Assembly: GCA_026214975.1 (NCBI GenBank)
Contig: CM047810.1
Coordinates: 97,728,316-97,792,315, forward strand
Source: Gentiana macrophylla
Lineage: Eukaryota > Streptophyta > Magnoliopsida > Gentianales > Gentianaceae
Length of the DNA: 64,000 bases
Direction of reading: 5' to 3'
Made by a program: the position numbers and the translations under genes. The notes beneath the pieces are model-generated. The model saw only the letters and a program-made list of their open reading frames with translations. It was not told the origin of the DNA and made no database searches. Shown piece after piece: positions 45,516 through 58,295 of the stretch (the first letter of the stretch is position 1; every line of letters starts with the position of its first letter).

Positions 45516-46046
45516 TGATGATACGGAACCTGACACGGTCCCATTATTCCCGGTCAACTCGTCGGAGGGCATAAGTCAAACTCTTTCCCTGAACATGACC
45601 GCGCGACGTCGCCAACTCCTTGGCCACCCCGCCAGCATCTTCAGCATAAGGGGGCCGCCCCGCAGCACGGCGGACCCATTTATATGAGAAACTCCACCAG
45701 TTAATGGAAAGTTCATAAGCTTAGATAGAGTGCGGGGCCAACTGCCATCTGTCGGGCATCGACACCGCTAGCACGAGTAGTCTTTTACAGCTTTATCCTT
45801 TCCCTATAAATACCCCCACTATGACATTAATATAGAACAACTTTTGCGCATTTATTTCCATGAGCACTGTTGCATCTCTCTCTCTCTCATTTATTGCTTT
45901 CATATTACCACCGTGAGTCCGCCACCAACCTCGATAAACGCCACCGTCCGACGGCGATAACCTCATTGATCGGAACACCACGAAGAGGCCAGATATCCCA
46001 CATCCAGGTTTGCCATCCTAACTACCTGACGGAAATGGACCCGTCA
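45516..46046 (+). repeat. 3' LTR of the gypsy element
   Basis: 531 bp, matches 29907-30432 end to end. TATAAATA at 45805-45812. Ends CCCGTCA and is followed by the target duplication TCCGG and the resumed copia LTR (GGAATCGCGTATCC). Confidence 0.93.
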
Positions 46047-46703
46047 TCCGGGAATCGCGTATCCAATGATTGGGATCGAATATCCGAAATGGCCTTCTTA
46101 TAAGGAATGTCTAGCTCTCGTGAATCTTTGCAAAGTGGGAGTAAACGAGTTACTTCGAGAGAGCATGATATCCTGATTATAAGATACGATCGTTAATGTA
46201 TCGACACTTTCGAGATCGATCGTATGGATATTATTACAAATGATAGGATTGTAAGTTACACGTGTAATCGCTTTTCACATGAAAGGTAGTAGTCATTGCA
46301 TTTGACTCTTCCGATGATTGGGGTCACGTCACGGTGTGTTGCTGAGACGCTATCCCGTGATCGTTAGGTATGAAGGGCATTTTAAGTAATTTGCACTTTG
46401 TGTCTACGGCCAACATATTCGGATGCCTATCGGGGTCACACACATAAGAACATCTAGCCGGATTAAAATGTGGTTATAGATGATAACCAAATAAGGAAAG
46501 AATTTATCTCATACTATAAAGATTATAGTGGTAAATTAATATGGTGGTATTTATTTATTATGAATAAATTAAATACAAGATATTAATAATATTATATTAA
46601 TTAAAGAATATTTCGAAGCCAATTAATGGCTTAAAGGGCACATAGATTATTGTGTATAAGATACACTTGGATTGTGCAATTTAATTGATAAGATTATCAT
46701 ATA

Positions 46704-46805
<102 letters not shown>

Positions 46806-47530
46806 AAATGCGTGTGTGTGCATATATGTGATATGCATGTGCACTTGTGTAATAACTATATTTGTATATAGATTTATTTGTGTTATATATGTGATATATA
46901 TACATGTGTAAAGTGATTTATGGTAATATAATAAAGATAGTCAATATAAGATATTGACAATATCTTGGAAATATTCAATATAAGATATTGACAATATCCT
47001 AGATTTATTTAATATAAGATATTATAATAAATGAGATAAATCAATCAATTATATTTTCCTTATTTTATTTGGAAAAGGTTTTCTTCTCCTCCACTCTAAG
47101 TATGTGGCGCCACTTTCCTATAAAATAGGAAGTGGGTGTCAAACTCTTTTATACAACACAATTCCAAGAACTAATAGTTCTTGTGTAAAATAAAGAGCAT
47201 CCTATGAGAGAGTTGGAGAGAGGGAAAAGGCCGGTCTAAAGAACCGGAGTTTTCCAATAAAGAATCCATGATGGGATTCCGCGGGTGTTCATTGTGGACT
47301 AGCGGTAGAGGCCGAACACTTGGGCGGCTCTATGCGAACTACTCTTCTTGGACGGTCAAAGCGTCGATCTTTTAGATCAACCAAGGTAACCAATTGACCA
47401 TCGATCTTTTAGATCAACCAAGGTAACCACCGTCTACTACTTATTTGTTTATTGCTTAAACGAAGTCGATCCTGGTTAAAAGGAAATAAAATTTTGAATT
47501 CCGCTGCGTTCCCGCGTAGATTTCCTAACA

Positions 47531-47925
47531 CTTATCTGCCAAATGTTATCTGCATCTCGTAGCAGAAGAATACCACTTGATTTCATGACAAATAATGTAT
47601 TCTTCAAAATTTCTCTCGCACTAATTCATTGATTCTCCCACTCAAATGCGCCTCTGAATTTCACCTTCAGATACCTTTCAAAACAAATGAGCATTCCTAA
47701 CCATAGCTTGTCAAGGAAGTAAACTTTGAAACTTCCTGTAATGACAGCAAAAACACTTTGAAAGATAAGTTGAGGGAGAGAAGCAGTGTGTCTTCCATGT
47801 TACGGTAGTCTTTCCGAGAATGCTGTTGTGCAATTTCAAGCAGATCAATAATCAACGTGAATATTACAAGATCATAACATTGCAACCACAAATCACCCGA
47901 AATGTGCATCACCTCCGCGCTTGTT
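47531..47925 (-). pseudogene. GNOM-type ARF guanine-nucleotide exchange factor fragment
   Basis: Minus-strand translation reads SGDLWLQCYDLVIFTLIIDL, then RKDYRNMEDTLLLSLNLSFK and VFLLSLQEVS. After a frameshift it continues with F-E-R-Y-L-K-V-K-F-R-G, then a TLFVMKSSGILLLRDADNIW piece. This is the C-terminal HEAT-like region of plant GNOM/BIG-class large ARF-GEFs, which activate ARF GTPases in vesicle traffic. Frameshifts and stops break it, and it ends where the copia LTR begins at 47530, so the rest of the gene was cut off by that insertion or never present. On the other side it meets the phosphofructokinase fragment within about 45 bp. Confidence 0.8.
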
Positions 47926-47968
47926 AAGCACCTCTGTAATGCTAAAATGGTGTCATTTTGTGAAACGG

Positions 47969-48446
47969 TGCTTGCATCGTGACGTGTGGGGATCTATGCC
48001 CTGGATTAAATACCGTGATCCGTGAGCTAGTGTGTGGCCTCTATAATATGTATGGCGTGGATGATGCTCTTGGGATACAAGTGAGTCATGAAAGGGTATT
48101 TTCTTTATTTTGATGTTCTATGTTCTAAAACTCAAAAAGAGCATGAAGATGACAGTGTACTGGTGAATATGTGCTTTATTATTATAGTCAAAAGATTTAT
48201 TGTTTCGTTGCGGGCAATTTAAATTAAGTTAAGAGATTAAAATTTCATTTTATCGGAAATATTTTAAGCTAGTTAGACTTGTCGTATGATGTATTTTGGT
48301 ATCATGTCATTCTTAAAGGTTTGCAGAGTGGATATAAGGGATTTTACTCCCAGAACACTATCAAGTTGACAACAAAGCTTGTCGGTGATATCCACAAACG
48401 CGGTGGCACGTTTCTTCAAACTTCCCGAGGTGGTCATGATACCAAG
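47969..48446 (+). pseudogene. ATP-dependent 6-phosphofructokinase fragment, two exons
   Basis: Exon 1 (to 48080) reads [20 protein letters not shown], then [17 protein letters not shown]. This is the nucleotide-binding loop of plant PFK, normally C-G-G-L-C-P-G; the second Gly is replaced by Asp here. A 246-bp intron with GT (48081) and AG (48326) keeps the frame. Exon 2 (48327-48446) reads [14 protein letters not shown], then [20 protein letters not shown]. The similarity stops abruptly at 48446. PFK commits fructose-6-phosphate to glycolysis; this piece covers roughly 75 of some 450 residues, so it is not functional. Retained splice sites show it came from genomic DNA and not a retrocopy. 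Confidence 0.85.
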
Positions 48447-48593
48447 AATAGGAAGGTGTTGTATAAGGGAAGTGGTGGAGAGTTATGAAGAGAATGAAAG
48501 TGACGCCATTTTTGGAGAAAAAATTTTGCCGGACACTATGTTATACACAAGTAAAAGATAGCTTACGCAAACCATATTTAAGTTTATCTAATA

Positions 48594-48770
48594 TGAAGTG
48601 ACATTGATGTCACTGCAGATGTCACTGCATACATTAGACAACTAATGAAGTGACATTGATGTCACTGCATATGTCACTGCATACATTAGACAAGTAATGA
48701 AGTGACATTGATGTCACTGTAGATGTCACTACATATATTAGACAATTAATGAAGTGACATTGATGTCACT
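48594..48770. repeat. 52-bp tandem repeat with embedded palindrome, 3.4 copies
   Basis: Copies start at 48594, 48646, 48698 and 48750 (TGAAGTGACATTGATGTCAC). Each contains GTGACAT-TG-ATGTCAC, a near-perfect inverted repeat, and a second GATGTCACTGCAT. Confidence 0.93.
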
Positions 48771-48842
48771 ACATAAATCGATACAATAAGACATCACTGA
48801 ATAAATCGATACAATAAGACGTCACTGCATACACCAATACAA

Positions 48843-49828
48843 TAAGGTGTCTCGGCATCGTGGTGTCTCTGAATCGTTGTGTCACTTCATCACGGTGTCT
48901 CTGCAATGCGGTGTCACTTCATCACGGTGTCTCTGCATCGGGGGTGTCTCTGCATCGGGGGTGGTCACTGCATCGCGGTGTCACTTCATTGCGGTGTCTC
49001 TGCATCGTGGTGTCACTTATTGCGGCGTCACTTCATCGCGGTGTCTCTGCAATGCGGTGTCACTTCATCGCGGTGTCTCTGCATTGCGGTGTCATTTCAT
49101 CGTGGTGTCTCTGCAATGCGGTGTCTCTACATCGTCAAATTTTATAACATCGCGATGTCTCTGTAATGCCGCGTCTCTGCATGCGCTGTCACTTCATCGT
49201 GGTGTCTTTACAATGTGCTGTCACTTCATCACGGTGTCTCTGCATTGAGGTGTCTCTTATTCATGATGTCTCTGCATCGTCAAATGTTATAACATCATGA
49301 TGCCTCTGCATCGGAGGTGGTCACTGCATCGCGGTGTCTCTGTATCTGGGTTGGTCACTGCATCGTGGTGTCTATGCATCGGAGGTGGTCACTGTATCGA
49401 GGTGATCAATGGATCTAGCGTGGTCAATGCATCGTGGTGTCATTTCATTGAGATGTCTCTGCATCGCGGGTGGTCACTACGTCGCTGCATCACTTCATCG
49501 AGGTGTCTCTGTAATGCGGCATCTCTGCATCACAGTGTCTCTGCATCGGGGGTGGTCACTGTATCGCGGTGTCTCTGCATCGTGGTGTCACTTCATTGCG
49601 GTGTCTCTGCATCACGGTGTCGCTTTATCGCCGTGTCTCTACATCGCGGTGTCTCTGCATCGCGATGGTCATCACATCGGGCGTCGTGGTGGTCAATGCA
49701 TCAGGATGGTCATTGCTTCGAGGTGGTCAATGCATCGGGGTGGTCAATGCGTCGCGGTGGTCATTGAATCACGGTGGTCAATGTATCGGGGGTGGTCATT
49801 GTATCGTGATGGTCAATACATCGGTTAA
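48843..49828. repeat. 16-bp minisatellite, about 60 copies
   Basis: The unit is GGTGTC(T/A)CT(G/T)CATCGC with alternating TCTCTGCAT and TCACTTCAT forms. The right third changes to GGTGGTCA(C/A)TGCATCG. The phrase TGTCACTGCAT is shared with the 52-bp repeat to its left, so the two arrays probably have a common seed. Frames across it, up to 156 codons, are repeat artefacts. Confidence 0.93.
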
Positions 49829-50150
49829 AAAAAATAAAAAACCTGAACAGCGCCTGAGGAAAATAAAAAACGTGAACAGGGCGCCTGAGAAAAAAAAAAA
49901 ACCAAACAGCAACAGCGCCTCTTCTCCCCTTTTTTTATTTTTTGTAAATTTTTTTTCACTAAGGGTATTTGAGTCTATCTATCTAATTTGTGTCCTTATA
50001 AGTCCAACATATTCCTTTTTGTCCTTATAAGTCCAATAAGTCCGTTTTGTGTACTTTTGGGTCTTTGGCCTTAAATAATATCTGTATATTCATTAAATGG
50101 ACCAACTATTTAATTTATTCTCGAACTTCCTTCTTCTTCATTATGGAAAA
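49829..50150. other. AT-rich spacer, nothing recognised
   Basis: Short A and T runs and a twice-repeated GAACAG-GCGCCTGAG-like phrase at about 49842-49895. No gene. Confidence 0.4.
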
Positions 50151-50790
50151 GGGTAAATGTATTGTGAAAAAGATAACTCTCTCTTGACTAGTTATTTTTT
50201 TATATAAAGAGAGTTCCTCCAACACAATTACAACTACAAAAATTGGCGCCACACTTCACTAAAAGAAGAGAAAAATTAGTTTCTTATTCTAGCCATTAGG
50301 AAAAGGAAAACTAGGGTTTTTTTTGAGCATATTCGAGGAGGTTCTACTACGAAGATCGTAGTCCACCAGTCGTCGCTTGGAGATACAATCCGGAAGATTA
50401 CGGCTTCTCTCCGGTTTGGGTAAATCTACTAACCTTCTTGTAGATTATTAATTGTTATGTGAATCATGTCGTGGTAAAATCGCATGCTAATTTAATTCGT
50501 AGCTTCCGCAGTGCATGATCGAGTGTCTCGATCGATGCTGTGAATCAGACCTGACGATCCAATTAGGGATCGGATCCGGATTCGGGTTTCTGTATATCAA
50601 GCATGTATGCATATGCTATGAGTGAAATTCATAAATATGATGAATGGTATGGCATGGTTATATCACATAAATAATCACATAAGAAAATAAATACATCAAA
50701 ATAAACCACTGAGATGGATCGTTGGTACCTGGTATCTAATTTATTACAAATAAATAAAGAAATATCCTAAACCCAATCTAATAGGTATAC
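50151..50790 (+). mobile_element. Copia-like LTR and leader fragment
   Basis: Contains a TATATAAAGAGAGTTC promoter-like segment (about 50200), as in the LTR of the minus-strand copia element. At 50709 it carries GAGATGGATCGTTGGTACC, which also occurs in that element's leader (about 14850, same strand in plus view). Both ends are undefined, so this is a fragment. Confidence 0.45.
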
Positions 50791-50817
50791 TTATTTTCTA
50801 TTAAATAAACCAGAACT

Positions 50818-51027
50818 TGCTGCTATATAAATTAGCCGATCCCTTCTTCATTAAACTTCCTAATAGCTGAGTTGGTCCAGATGTCATCTTCCCACTTGCA
50901 GGTAATGGGTTCGATCTTAATCTGCTGCTATATAAATTAGCCGATCCCTTCTTCATTAAACTTCCTGATAGCTGAGTTGGTCCAGATGTCATCTTCCCAC
51001 TTGCAGGTAATGGGTTCGATCTTTTTG
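50818..51027 (+). repeat. Tandem pair of tRNA-like (SINE-type) units, period 105 bp
   Basis: Each unit has a box A-like TAGCTGAGTTGG (50864, 50969) and a box B-like GGTTCGATCTT (50908, 51013), 44 bp apart as in tRNA genes and tRNA-derived SINE heads. The two units differ at a couple of bases. There is no cloverleaf that I would call a tRNA gene. Confidence 0.6.
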
Positions 51028-51079
51028 GGTTCTTCAGCAACTTTTTTCCGGGAAAAAAAAGAATAAAACCACATCAAGG

Positions 51080-51141
51080 GGGGATTGAACTCTTGACGTC
51101 CCAATTTGGATCTACACTTCCATCCACTGCGCCGCCGCCTT
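51080..51141 (-). repeat. Second tRNA-like segment, opposite strand
   Basis: On the minus strand, GGCGCAGTGGA (box A-like) is followed about 40 bp later by GAGTTCAATCCCCCC (box B-like). Together with the pair just to the left this makes a convergent cluster of tRNA-derived sequences. Confidence 0.45.
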
Positions 51142-52828
51142 GCTTTGTTTTATTTTGAAATAGTAAAATAAACCTTTTAAATCTTTAAGGAAAAAAATAA
51201 TAAAATAAATATAGAAGGGGTGTCTTTAAAAGCACCACATACAATCTATTTGGGCATCCAAATTGAGGGGCATCCCACTTTCACATTCTAATTTACTTTA
51301 GGCACCACACTTATTTTTACATCTATTCATTGCACCACAGTATAATTACAAAATTGTCATTTATACTTAAGGCACCACACTTGGATATAATTTTTTTTTT
51401 TGAATAATTGGAAATAAAATTCAATCTTATAAATATAACTACAGTACAACCCATTATTATTATTATTTTTTTTTTGAGATTATTATAAATTCACCATCTA
51501 CCCTAGGTACCACATTTTTTCCCCTCCAAAACAATAACCAAGATCGAACTATATCTCCCTCACCATCGCCCCGAACTTGTTCTTCCTCCCCAAAATTTTG
51601 TATCTCTTCATCTTCTTCATCACATATCTCCTCCTTCTTCTTCATTAATCTCCTTCTCAACCTATTTCATCTCTCTCTTACTCATATCAATATTATCATT
51701 ATCTTCTTGTTCTCTTAAAAAAATCCATGTAAAGAAAGTTGTGATTATAATCACATTTTCTAACCAACTTTGTAAATACTGCATTAAATAACTTCATCAT
51801 CATGATTAGTTAAAAACATGGATCTTTTTGAATTTTATTCATACGGAGCCTTCAAATGAAGATAAAATGATTTCACATGAAGTTGAGATTACAAATGAAA
51901 ACAAGACTACCTTAAATGAATAAATGGTTTCGATAGAAGATATGAAGAATCTCTAAGATGACACCATTAGAAAGAATAAGGTAATTCCTAAATTCTTTAG
52001 AAAAGTGTAATATATACCTAGTATTTTTTTTAAATGGTTATTAGTGAATGTGTCTTTCAGAATTTTCTGTAATACATCCAACCATGTCACAATGGGACAT
52101 TGACATCCAACCGCTCCATAGTTGGATCTTTTTCAGAATGTTCTTTAATACATCCAACAGTTCCGCATTCGGACATTCACATGAAGTTAGGATTACAAAT
52201 GAGTTGTTTATTTAACACAAACCAAAATTGTTTATATATTTAACACAAACCAATTTTTTATGACATTTTATTATTTGTTTCATGTTATAAGCATTGTCTA
52301 TTTGATTGAAATTGTAGTGTATTCCAAAGAAAATGAAGAAGATGATTGTCTGTCAAGTGTTGATGAGCTAATAGCCGAGGACATTCACATTCATAGCGGG
52401 AGAATCCGAGCCATTCAACACAATCTGAGCCATAACTGCTACGTTGGGGCGGCATGAGGATGAATGGCCGGCCTATTATCAGGCAAGAGTTGTGTTAATA
52501 ATTGAGAGGAGATCTAAAGGGGTGTTTGTTAAACATATTCAGCACTTATTCTTATTTTGTTAAGTGGAAGTTATGTTTAGAGATGTTTGATAATGTCATA
52601 CAATATCACTTAAAAAATTAAGAAGGTCTGAATGGTAATGCAAAATTTTCAGATCTCGTATTGCCACTTATCTCTGAACGCTGAATAGCACTTTAGCTTT
52701 TAACTCCCACGCACCCACGTTTTTGCTTATTAACGCATGTAGGAAACAAAAGCATGAGTGCATATACCACGTAAGTTCATATGTTATAAATACTTTTTAT
52801 TATGTTATTAATAATGTGAAGACTTTTT
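51142..52828. other. AT-rich stretch, no gene recognised
   Basis: Repeated GGCACCACAC(T) phrases at 51225-51375 and a duplicated ACATCCAAC block at about 52075 and 52150 suggest old repeats. The 65-codon frame at 52260 starts with a hydrophobic stretch but matches nothing I know. Confidence 0.4.
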
Positions 52829-52934
52829 TATTAGATTTGTGAAAGAGAGAAATAAGAAAGGCTTATGTTGTATTATTCAATGGGAAAACAGTTACAATAT
52901 ATAGGCGGCCAGAGGCTTCTCAGGGAAGCTTAGC

Positions 52935-52966
<32 letters not shown>

Positions 52967-53824
52967 TAATAATAAGTCTAATATATCTCTAATAGCCCTC
53001 CTCAAGCTCATGATAGCACAGCGGACATGAAGCTTGAAACTCGTATGCGTGGATGGCGGCTTGAATCGTGGAAGCGGCTTCAGAGGAGAGTGACCGGGAG
53101 GAAGTACTGGATGTGGGAGGAATAAATTCTTGGGACACACATAAAATAAAGGGGAGGGAATAAACCATTGACAGAGGGAGGGATATTACCCTAGACAGAA
53201 AATAAATAGGGAGAAAATAAAATGGGGAGGGATATACCCTGGATAGTAAATAAAAGTGGGAGCAACCTGTGCTAACAAAAATAAAAATAGGGAGGGAGAA
53301 ATTTGGGAGGGATATACCCTTAAAAGCGTTCCCAAGAAAAATATTCCTCGTATTCCAAACCTTTATCTCCCGAGCCAAAATTTACCTCTGAATGAGCCGA
53401 GTTTTAAGCAATTGAGGGAGCCGAGATGCGGACCATCAGCCAATAATAACCAAACCTTCCATAATCACCCTTAGGGTTAAAAACTCAGCCTTAACCGTCC
53501 TCAAATGACCATGCAAATATTAATTAGAGCGCGCCAAAAATCATGTTGTATGGAGGTGAAGAGGTCGGCGCTAGGGTTTGTGTTGTCGAAGCGCCGGCGA
53601 CTTTGCTTGCAAAGGCCATGCAAGGCGGCGGTGAGTGTCTTTGGAGATGGCGGTGCGCCGATGGAGGGAGAGCAGGACCGATGGTGCCATTGACCGGGCA
53701 GAGCCGAGGCGAGGGCGGCGGCTACGGCTTAACAAGCTTCCGGTGGATGATCTTTGGTGGCGGGAAATAATAGAGATATAATATTATTCGGTGGCGGCTA
53801 GCGGCGGTGGCTGCTAGGGTGTAT

Positions 53825-53862
<38 letters not shown>

Positions 53863-54130
53863 GGGAGGGGCGGGGGGTTTGATCATATTGATGTCACAAA
53901 CCCCCACCCGAACATTCTTTCGAAAAGTTTGCTCAGGATCGAAAGACGTTAGTCTAGAGCTCCGATACCATATTAGATTTGTGAAAGAGAGAAATGAGAA
54001 AGGCTTATGTTGTATTATTCAATGGGAAAACAGTTACAATATATAGGCGGCCAGAGGCTTCTCAGGGAAGCTTAGCAATAATAATAATAATAATAATAAC
54101 AATAATAATAAGTCTAACATATCTCTAATA
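52829..54130 (-). mobile_element. Small minus-strand LTR element (1.3 kb)
   Basis: Direct repeats of 166 bp (52829-52994) and 160 bp (53971-54130) are nearly identical, with TATTAGA...TCTAATA ends. On the minus strand a PBS, TGGTATCGGAGCTCTAGA (53953-53970), follows the right LTR, and a PPT-like TGAGGAGGGC lies just inside the left LTR (about 52995-53010). The 976-bp interior has short, broken frames only. Size and structure fit a TRIM or an internally deleted copia. The flanks are T-rich (TTTTT on both sides), compatible with a target duplication but not proof of one. Confidence 0.75.
53827..53859. repeat. Poly-A tract
   Basis: About 33 A inside the interior of the small LTR element. Likely a slippage site and a possible assembly weak point. 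Confidence 0.9.
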
Positions 54131-54332
54131 TATATCTCTAATATTTTTTAGGGAATAATACATATACATATGAAGATTAATTTGTATATATGTTTTATTT
54201 TTTATAAAGAACAAATAGCTTTGATCTTCATTACATATTCGCTTTATGGCTTTCATAATCTTTTTTTTTTTTTTCCAAGAAATGGCTTTCATATGTTAAA
54301 ATATATTAACTGCATTTCAATATATATATATA

Positions 54333-57300
54333 CTAACCACAAAGCCGTGCATAATGCACGGGGATTCCGAAACTAAACAATTTTGAAGATGAGAACTCAT
54401 GATATATTTGACGACAAAAAATTAGTTTCAATAAGCAAATAATGCTAAATATTTATAAAGTCCCACATTGAGCATGCCACTAAACAATTGTTACACATTT
54501 ATTCTCATTGAAACCTAATATTAGTCACATGTCCCCAATCGTCACAACCCAAACGCTTAAAATTGAAAATTGACGCAAATATATGTCCTAGCAGTTAGCC
54601 AAAAAGTATTGTGCACCATAAAATTTTCAAAAGTAGTAATGTACAACTTACAGCTTACCCACCATAAAATTTTCGAAAGTAGTAATATACAACTTACAAC
54701 TTACCTACTCAAATATTAAGCAAGTGATGATGCAACAATAGATTGAAGCATCACTTGAAGTACCACTGGAGATAAGTTTTGCATCATTTTGTTGTTATTG
54801 TGCAGGAAATCAAATCCTTTAAAAATAGCATAAACACATCATACTTATTATTTTCTAAAAGCATTCCCTAAAAAAACATTAAATGAATCACTACTAATTT
54901 TATGGAAATGGGATTATCCCCATTTCTGTTTTATTTCGTTTCTTCCGGTGGTGGTGTACAGCTTCTAGGCTGGTGTGGATTCGGAAATTTTCCGAATGTT
55001 TTCTAGCGGTGATCCGGTTGTAATTTGTTTGTTTGTTTTTATTTAAATCATTTCGCTTCGGGAAAGAAAAACACAATACTAATACTGAAACTCATAGAAC
55101 CCACAATACTATCAGATAATTAATATATAAAAAAAAGTTAGAATAGAAAGTCATCAGATCAAATAATGAGGCATCCAATTTGAACCACATACTATAAAGG
55201 GAAAAATAATGTAGATTTCAGTAAACAAAACATCTACACAAAACATGAAAATTTTACAAAACTTTGTAACTCAAAGAAACCTTCGTAGTATAAAGTATGA
55301 CTCAAAGAAAGCTTAATACTTCATATGCTAAAAAACAAAAGCTGCGCAAATCTGCAAACATTCTGAGAGCTTTAACGGGTTGCAAACAAAAATATTGTCA
55401 GTCGAAAATGGCCTTAACCGGTGATTTTTGTTTGGTCACTCCACATTTAATTTGTGATTTAAATAATTTGCGATGCACGGTGTAGCTTATAATTTAATAA
55501 AAAAATAAAAAAAAAAAAATACCAAATGATTTTATGTGTTTAAGATTAAAGAGAACATAAACACTCCGCAGTTAATCATGGAAATCTTTATCATCGAAAC
55601 ACCCTTGATGCTCCATACGTAAAAAACCCACATGCATTCTTCGAGTTCCCTAGCTTCGTAAAATTCTTCGGATCCCCTTTAACAAATCCCACCACGATCA
55701 CAAACACACTGAACACAATGAGCTTTCTCTCGTACTATCACAAAAATAGAGTTGTTGGTTCAGTTTTTTTATAGCATTAATTTGGTTATTGAAAAATGTG
55801 CCTTACAATTTTGAAACAGGAAATTTGAAATCAACCTGTAGCAGATAAGAACAGTGAGCATTAAGACGATGGATTCAGCTATGAAATCAATTTCGTTGAA
55901 ACCATCAGGAAGAGCGTGTATGGTGATTCTCAATTTTGTTTCAGTGGCCGGATACTCCAATGGCGGAAGCAATGCTCAAATTTCACCCGTTAAAAAGGCT
56001 AAAAACACACTTGAAAAAGAAGGAGAAATATTTGATTTTGGATTTTCATCATTAATAAACAACCTGCTTGTAACGGAAAAAATGTATGATGCATTAATAT
56101 GTCATGATTCGTTTGCGTAACGTACCGAAAGTGAATGCACCTCCGGCGATGGACGGGCATATCGACGGCCAACTCTGTACATCAAAAAGTAGAGAGTAAA
56201 GCAGAGAACCCAGCCATGGCCTAAGAAAGTATAATAGATGGGCCGACAAAATGTTTCCTTCCACACTTAAATTTAATAATTCACCAAAGATAACTCAAAT
56301 AGCACTGGAACATCAAACTTAAAATAAGTATCTGCAGGCATCAAATACCATCATTACAATGACTTGTCATTTTCTAGCCTCATCATATATATCTTCACAT
56401 CAAGACAATAACAGTTGTTGCTGAATGTTCAACACTCGTCTCAAGACGAAATAAAAATATGAGCATTATTACTCTTTCAATTTATCCTTCGTCTCAAGGT
56501 TTGTTGCTAGTCTTTCTTAAAATGGAAGAAATCATGGGTTAAATGAGAGGGACAATAACCTGTAAAATCTCATTTGACACCCCATCAAAGACGATTGCAA
56601 CAAAAAATAATATCAATGTTTTATGATTGTTCAGCAATAATATTCAAAATAAAAATAAAAGAGAAAACTTCTCATTCTCGAAAGAAAAATTAGATTCGTG
56701 AAATAGCTTAGACAATAAAATAATATAATTACCTTCCTGTTAAAAAAAGTAAAATAAAAAATGTAGAGATTACAATTTCCGATAACAAGCGAATGCAGCT
56801 GCTAGATAACTCCATACTATCGGTCGAGATCGTGAAGATCTGAAAAGAAAAGAAAAAAGAAAAAGAACCTTTTAAAGCAAAATTTCTCAAAATAGATCGA
56901 CCGATTTTGTTCTTAGCCTAAAATACAATAGTAAAAAACAAAACAATATGAAACTTGCCCAGCAACAACAATATTATCGTTAGATATTAGATATTTAACC
57001 TGCAACAATTGTAAAATGGGATCATATAAAAAATCACCTCCTTTCCTCTAACCTTCCGGAAATTGATAGTCATGTCCAGTCTTCACAAAGCCGATCCCAA
57101 CTGCTTCCCTTTTTACGAATACATGACATTGGATTACAATTAAAAAAAATAGTTGCGACCTATACAAATATGTGAAATTTTTGTAGACGAAAAGAACAAA
57201 CAATGCACTAACAACATCATTGGTTATGTGATTTAAAGCAACAACATCAACTTTATTACCTGAAATCATCAAACCCACAAATGACTGTGAGAAAAAAAAC

Positions 57301-58244
57301 CCGATCATCGTCTTTTAACAACCATAGAAGAAATTCTTAATCCAAAATAGTTCTGATGCAGTTGTAAAAGAAACGATTAAATTGGGGTTGGAATTTGAAT
57401 ATTGAACCGCATAATGAGTCGTCTGACGGTAGATATTGCCTTACATCAGTAATATCTGGGAAGATTTCACACACACACACACACAAAAAACAGTAATACC
57501 TAACAATTTCCTAAAATAACTATTATTTACAAAAGAATCATAGCACGAATGTGATGAATTGGAATATCACTTTCCTTAAATAACTTATATTTACAAAAGA
57601 ATCATAGCATGAATGTGACGAATTGGAATATTTCAACTTACAGTGAACCGGTAAGCTCGTACACTAAATTAGGTCACCAAACGCCATAGTCCTAAGATCT
57701 GCAAATGACAAATATAAAAAAAGAACAATAAACAATTGATGGGAAAAAACAAAGCAGTGGCCGTTCACATTCTCTATGAAGGCGTGTTCTTGGTGATCAC
57801 CCCGATACTCATTAATCAGAAATTATCATATGCCAAGAAAACAAAACCAAAAGAAAAACGAAATATATATCGACAAATAAAAAATTAACAGTGCAAAACA
57901 ACAATACGTAAAGCAAATGAAATGCATAGGTATCAGAATTTGCAAACCCCATATGCTTGCTTCATTCCACGACATTTGTTTCCATTCAAATGAGAAACAA
58001 CATCCCTCTGTTATTTATACACAATTAAAAAAATTAAAGTGAACAAAAAATTAGAGAAACGTGGGATTTGAAATGCTTTTGGCGAGATACCAAGTGGTGA
58101 GGAAAAGCGCTCTGAAATTGAGAGAAATTGTAATCAATTTGAATTTGAGAGGAATTGTTAGTGATAGGGTTGATTTGTTGATTTGATTATGAGCGAGATT
58201 CTAGGGCTTTCAAAATAGAAGGAACGGTATTTTAAGAGATCTTT

Positions 58245-58295
<51 letters not shown>

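Larger units (their letters stand above)
29907..46046 (+). mobile_element. Full-length decayed Ty3/gypsy element with long 3' region
   Basis: Two LTRs of 526 and 531 bp (TGATGATACGG...GGACCCGTCA) with exact target duplication TCCGG (29902-29906, 46047-46051), a PBS, gag, pol in the order protease-RT-RNase H-integrase, and a PPT. A probable second RNase H domain between RNase H and integrase, an antisense gene relic and 3' tandem repeats all point to the Tat group (Retand, Grande, RIRE2, Ogre relatives). All genes carry frameshifts or stops, so it is not autonomous now. It is interrupted by a further LTR element at 38337-40720. Confidence 0.92.

Noticed and set aside
48847..50030. Frames of 95-156 codons in the minisatellite
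   Set aside because: Repetitive LHRGVS-like phrases from the 16-bp unit; no real protein pattern.
50864..50920. A functional tRNA gene
   Set aside because: Box A and box B are present, but I cannot fold an acceptor stem or anticodon arm; better explained as SINE-type.
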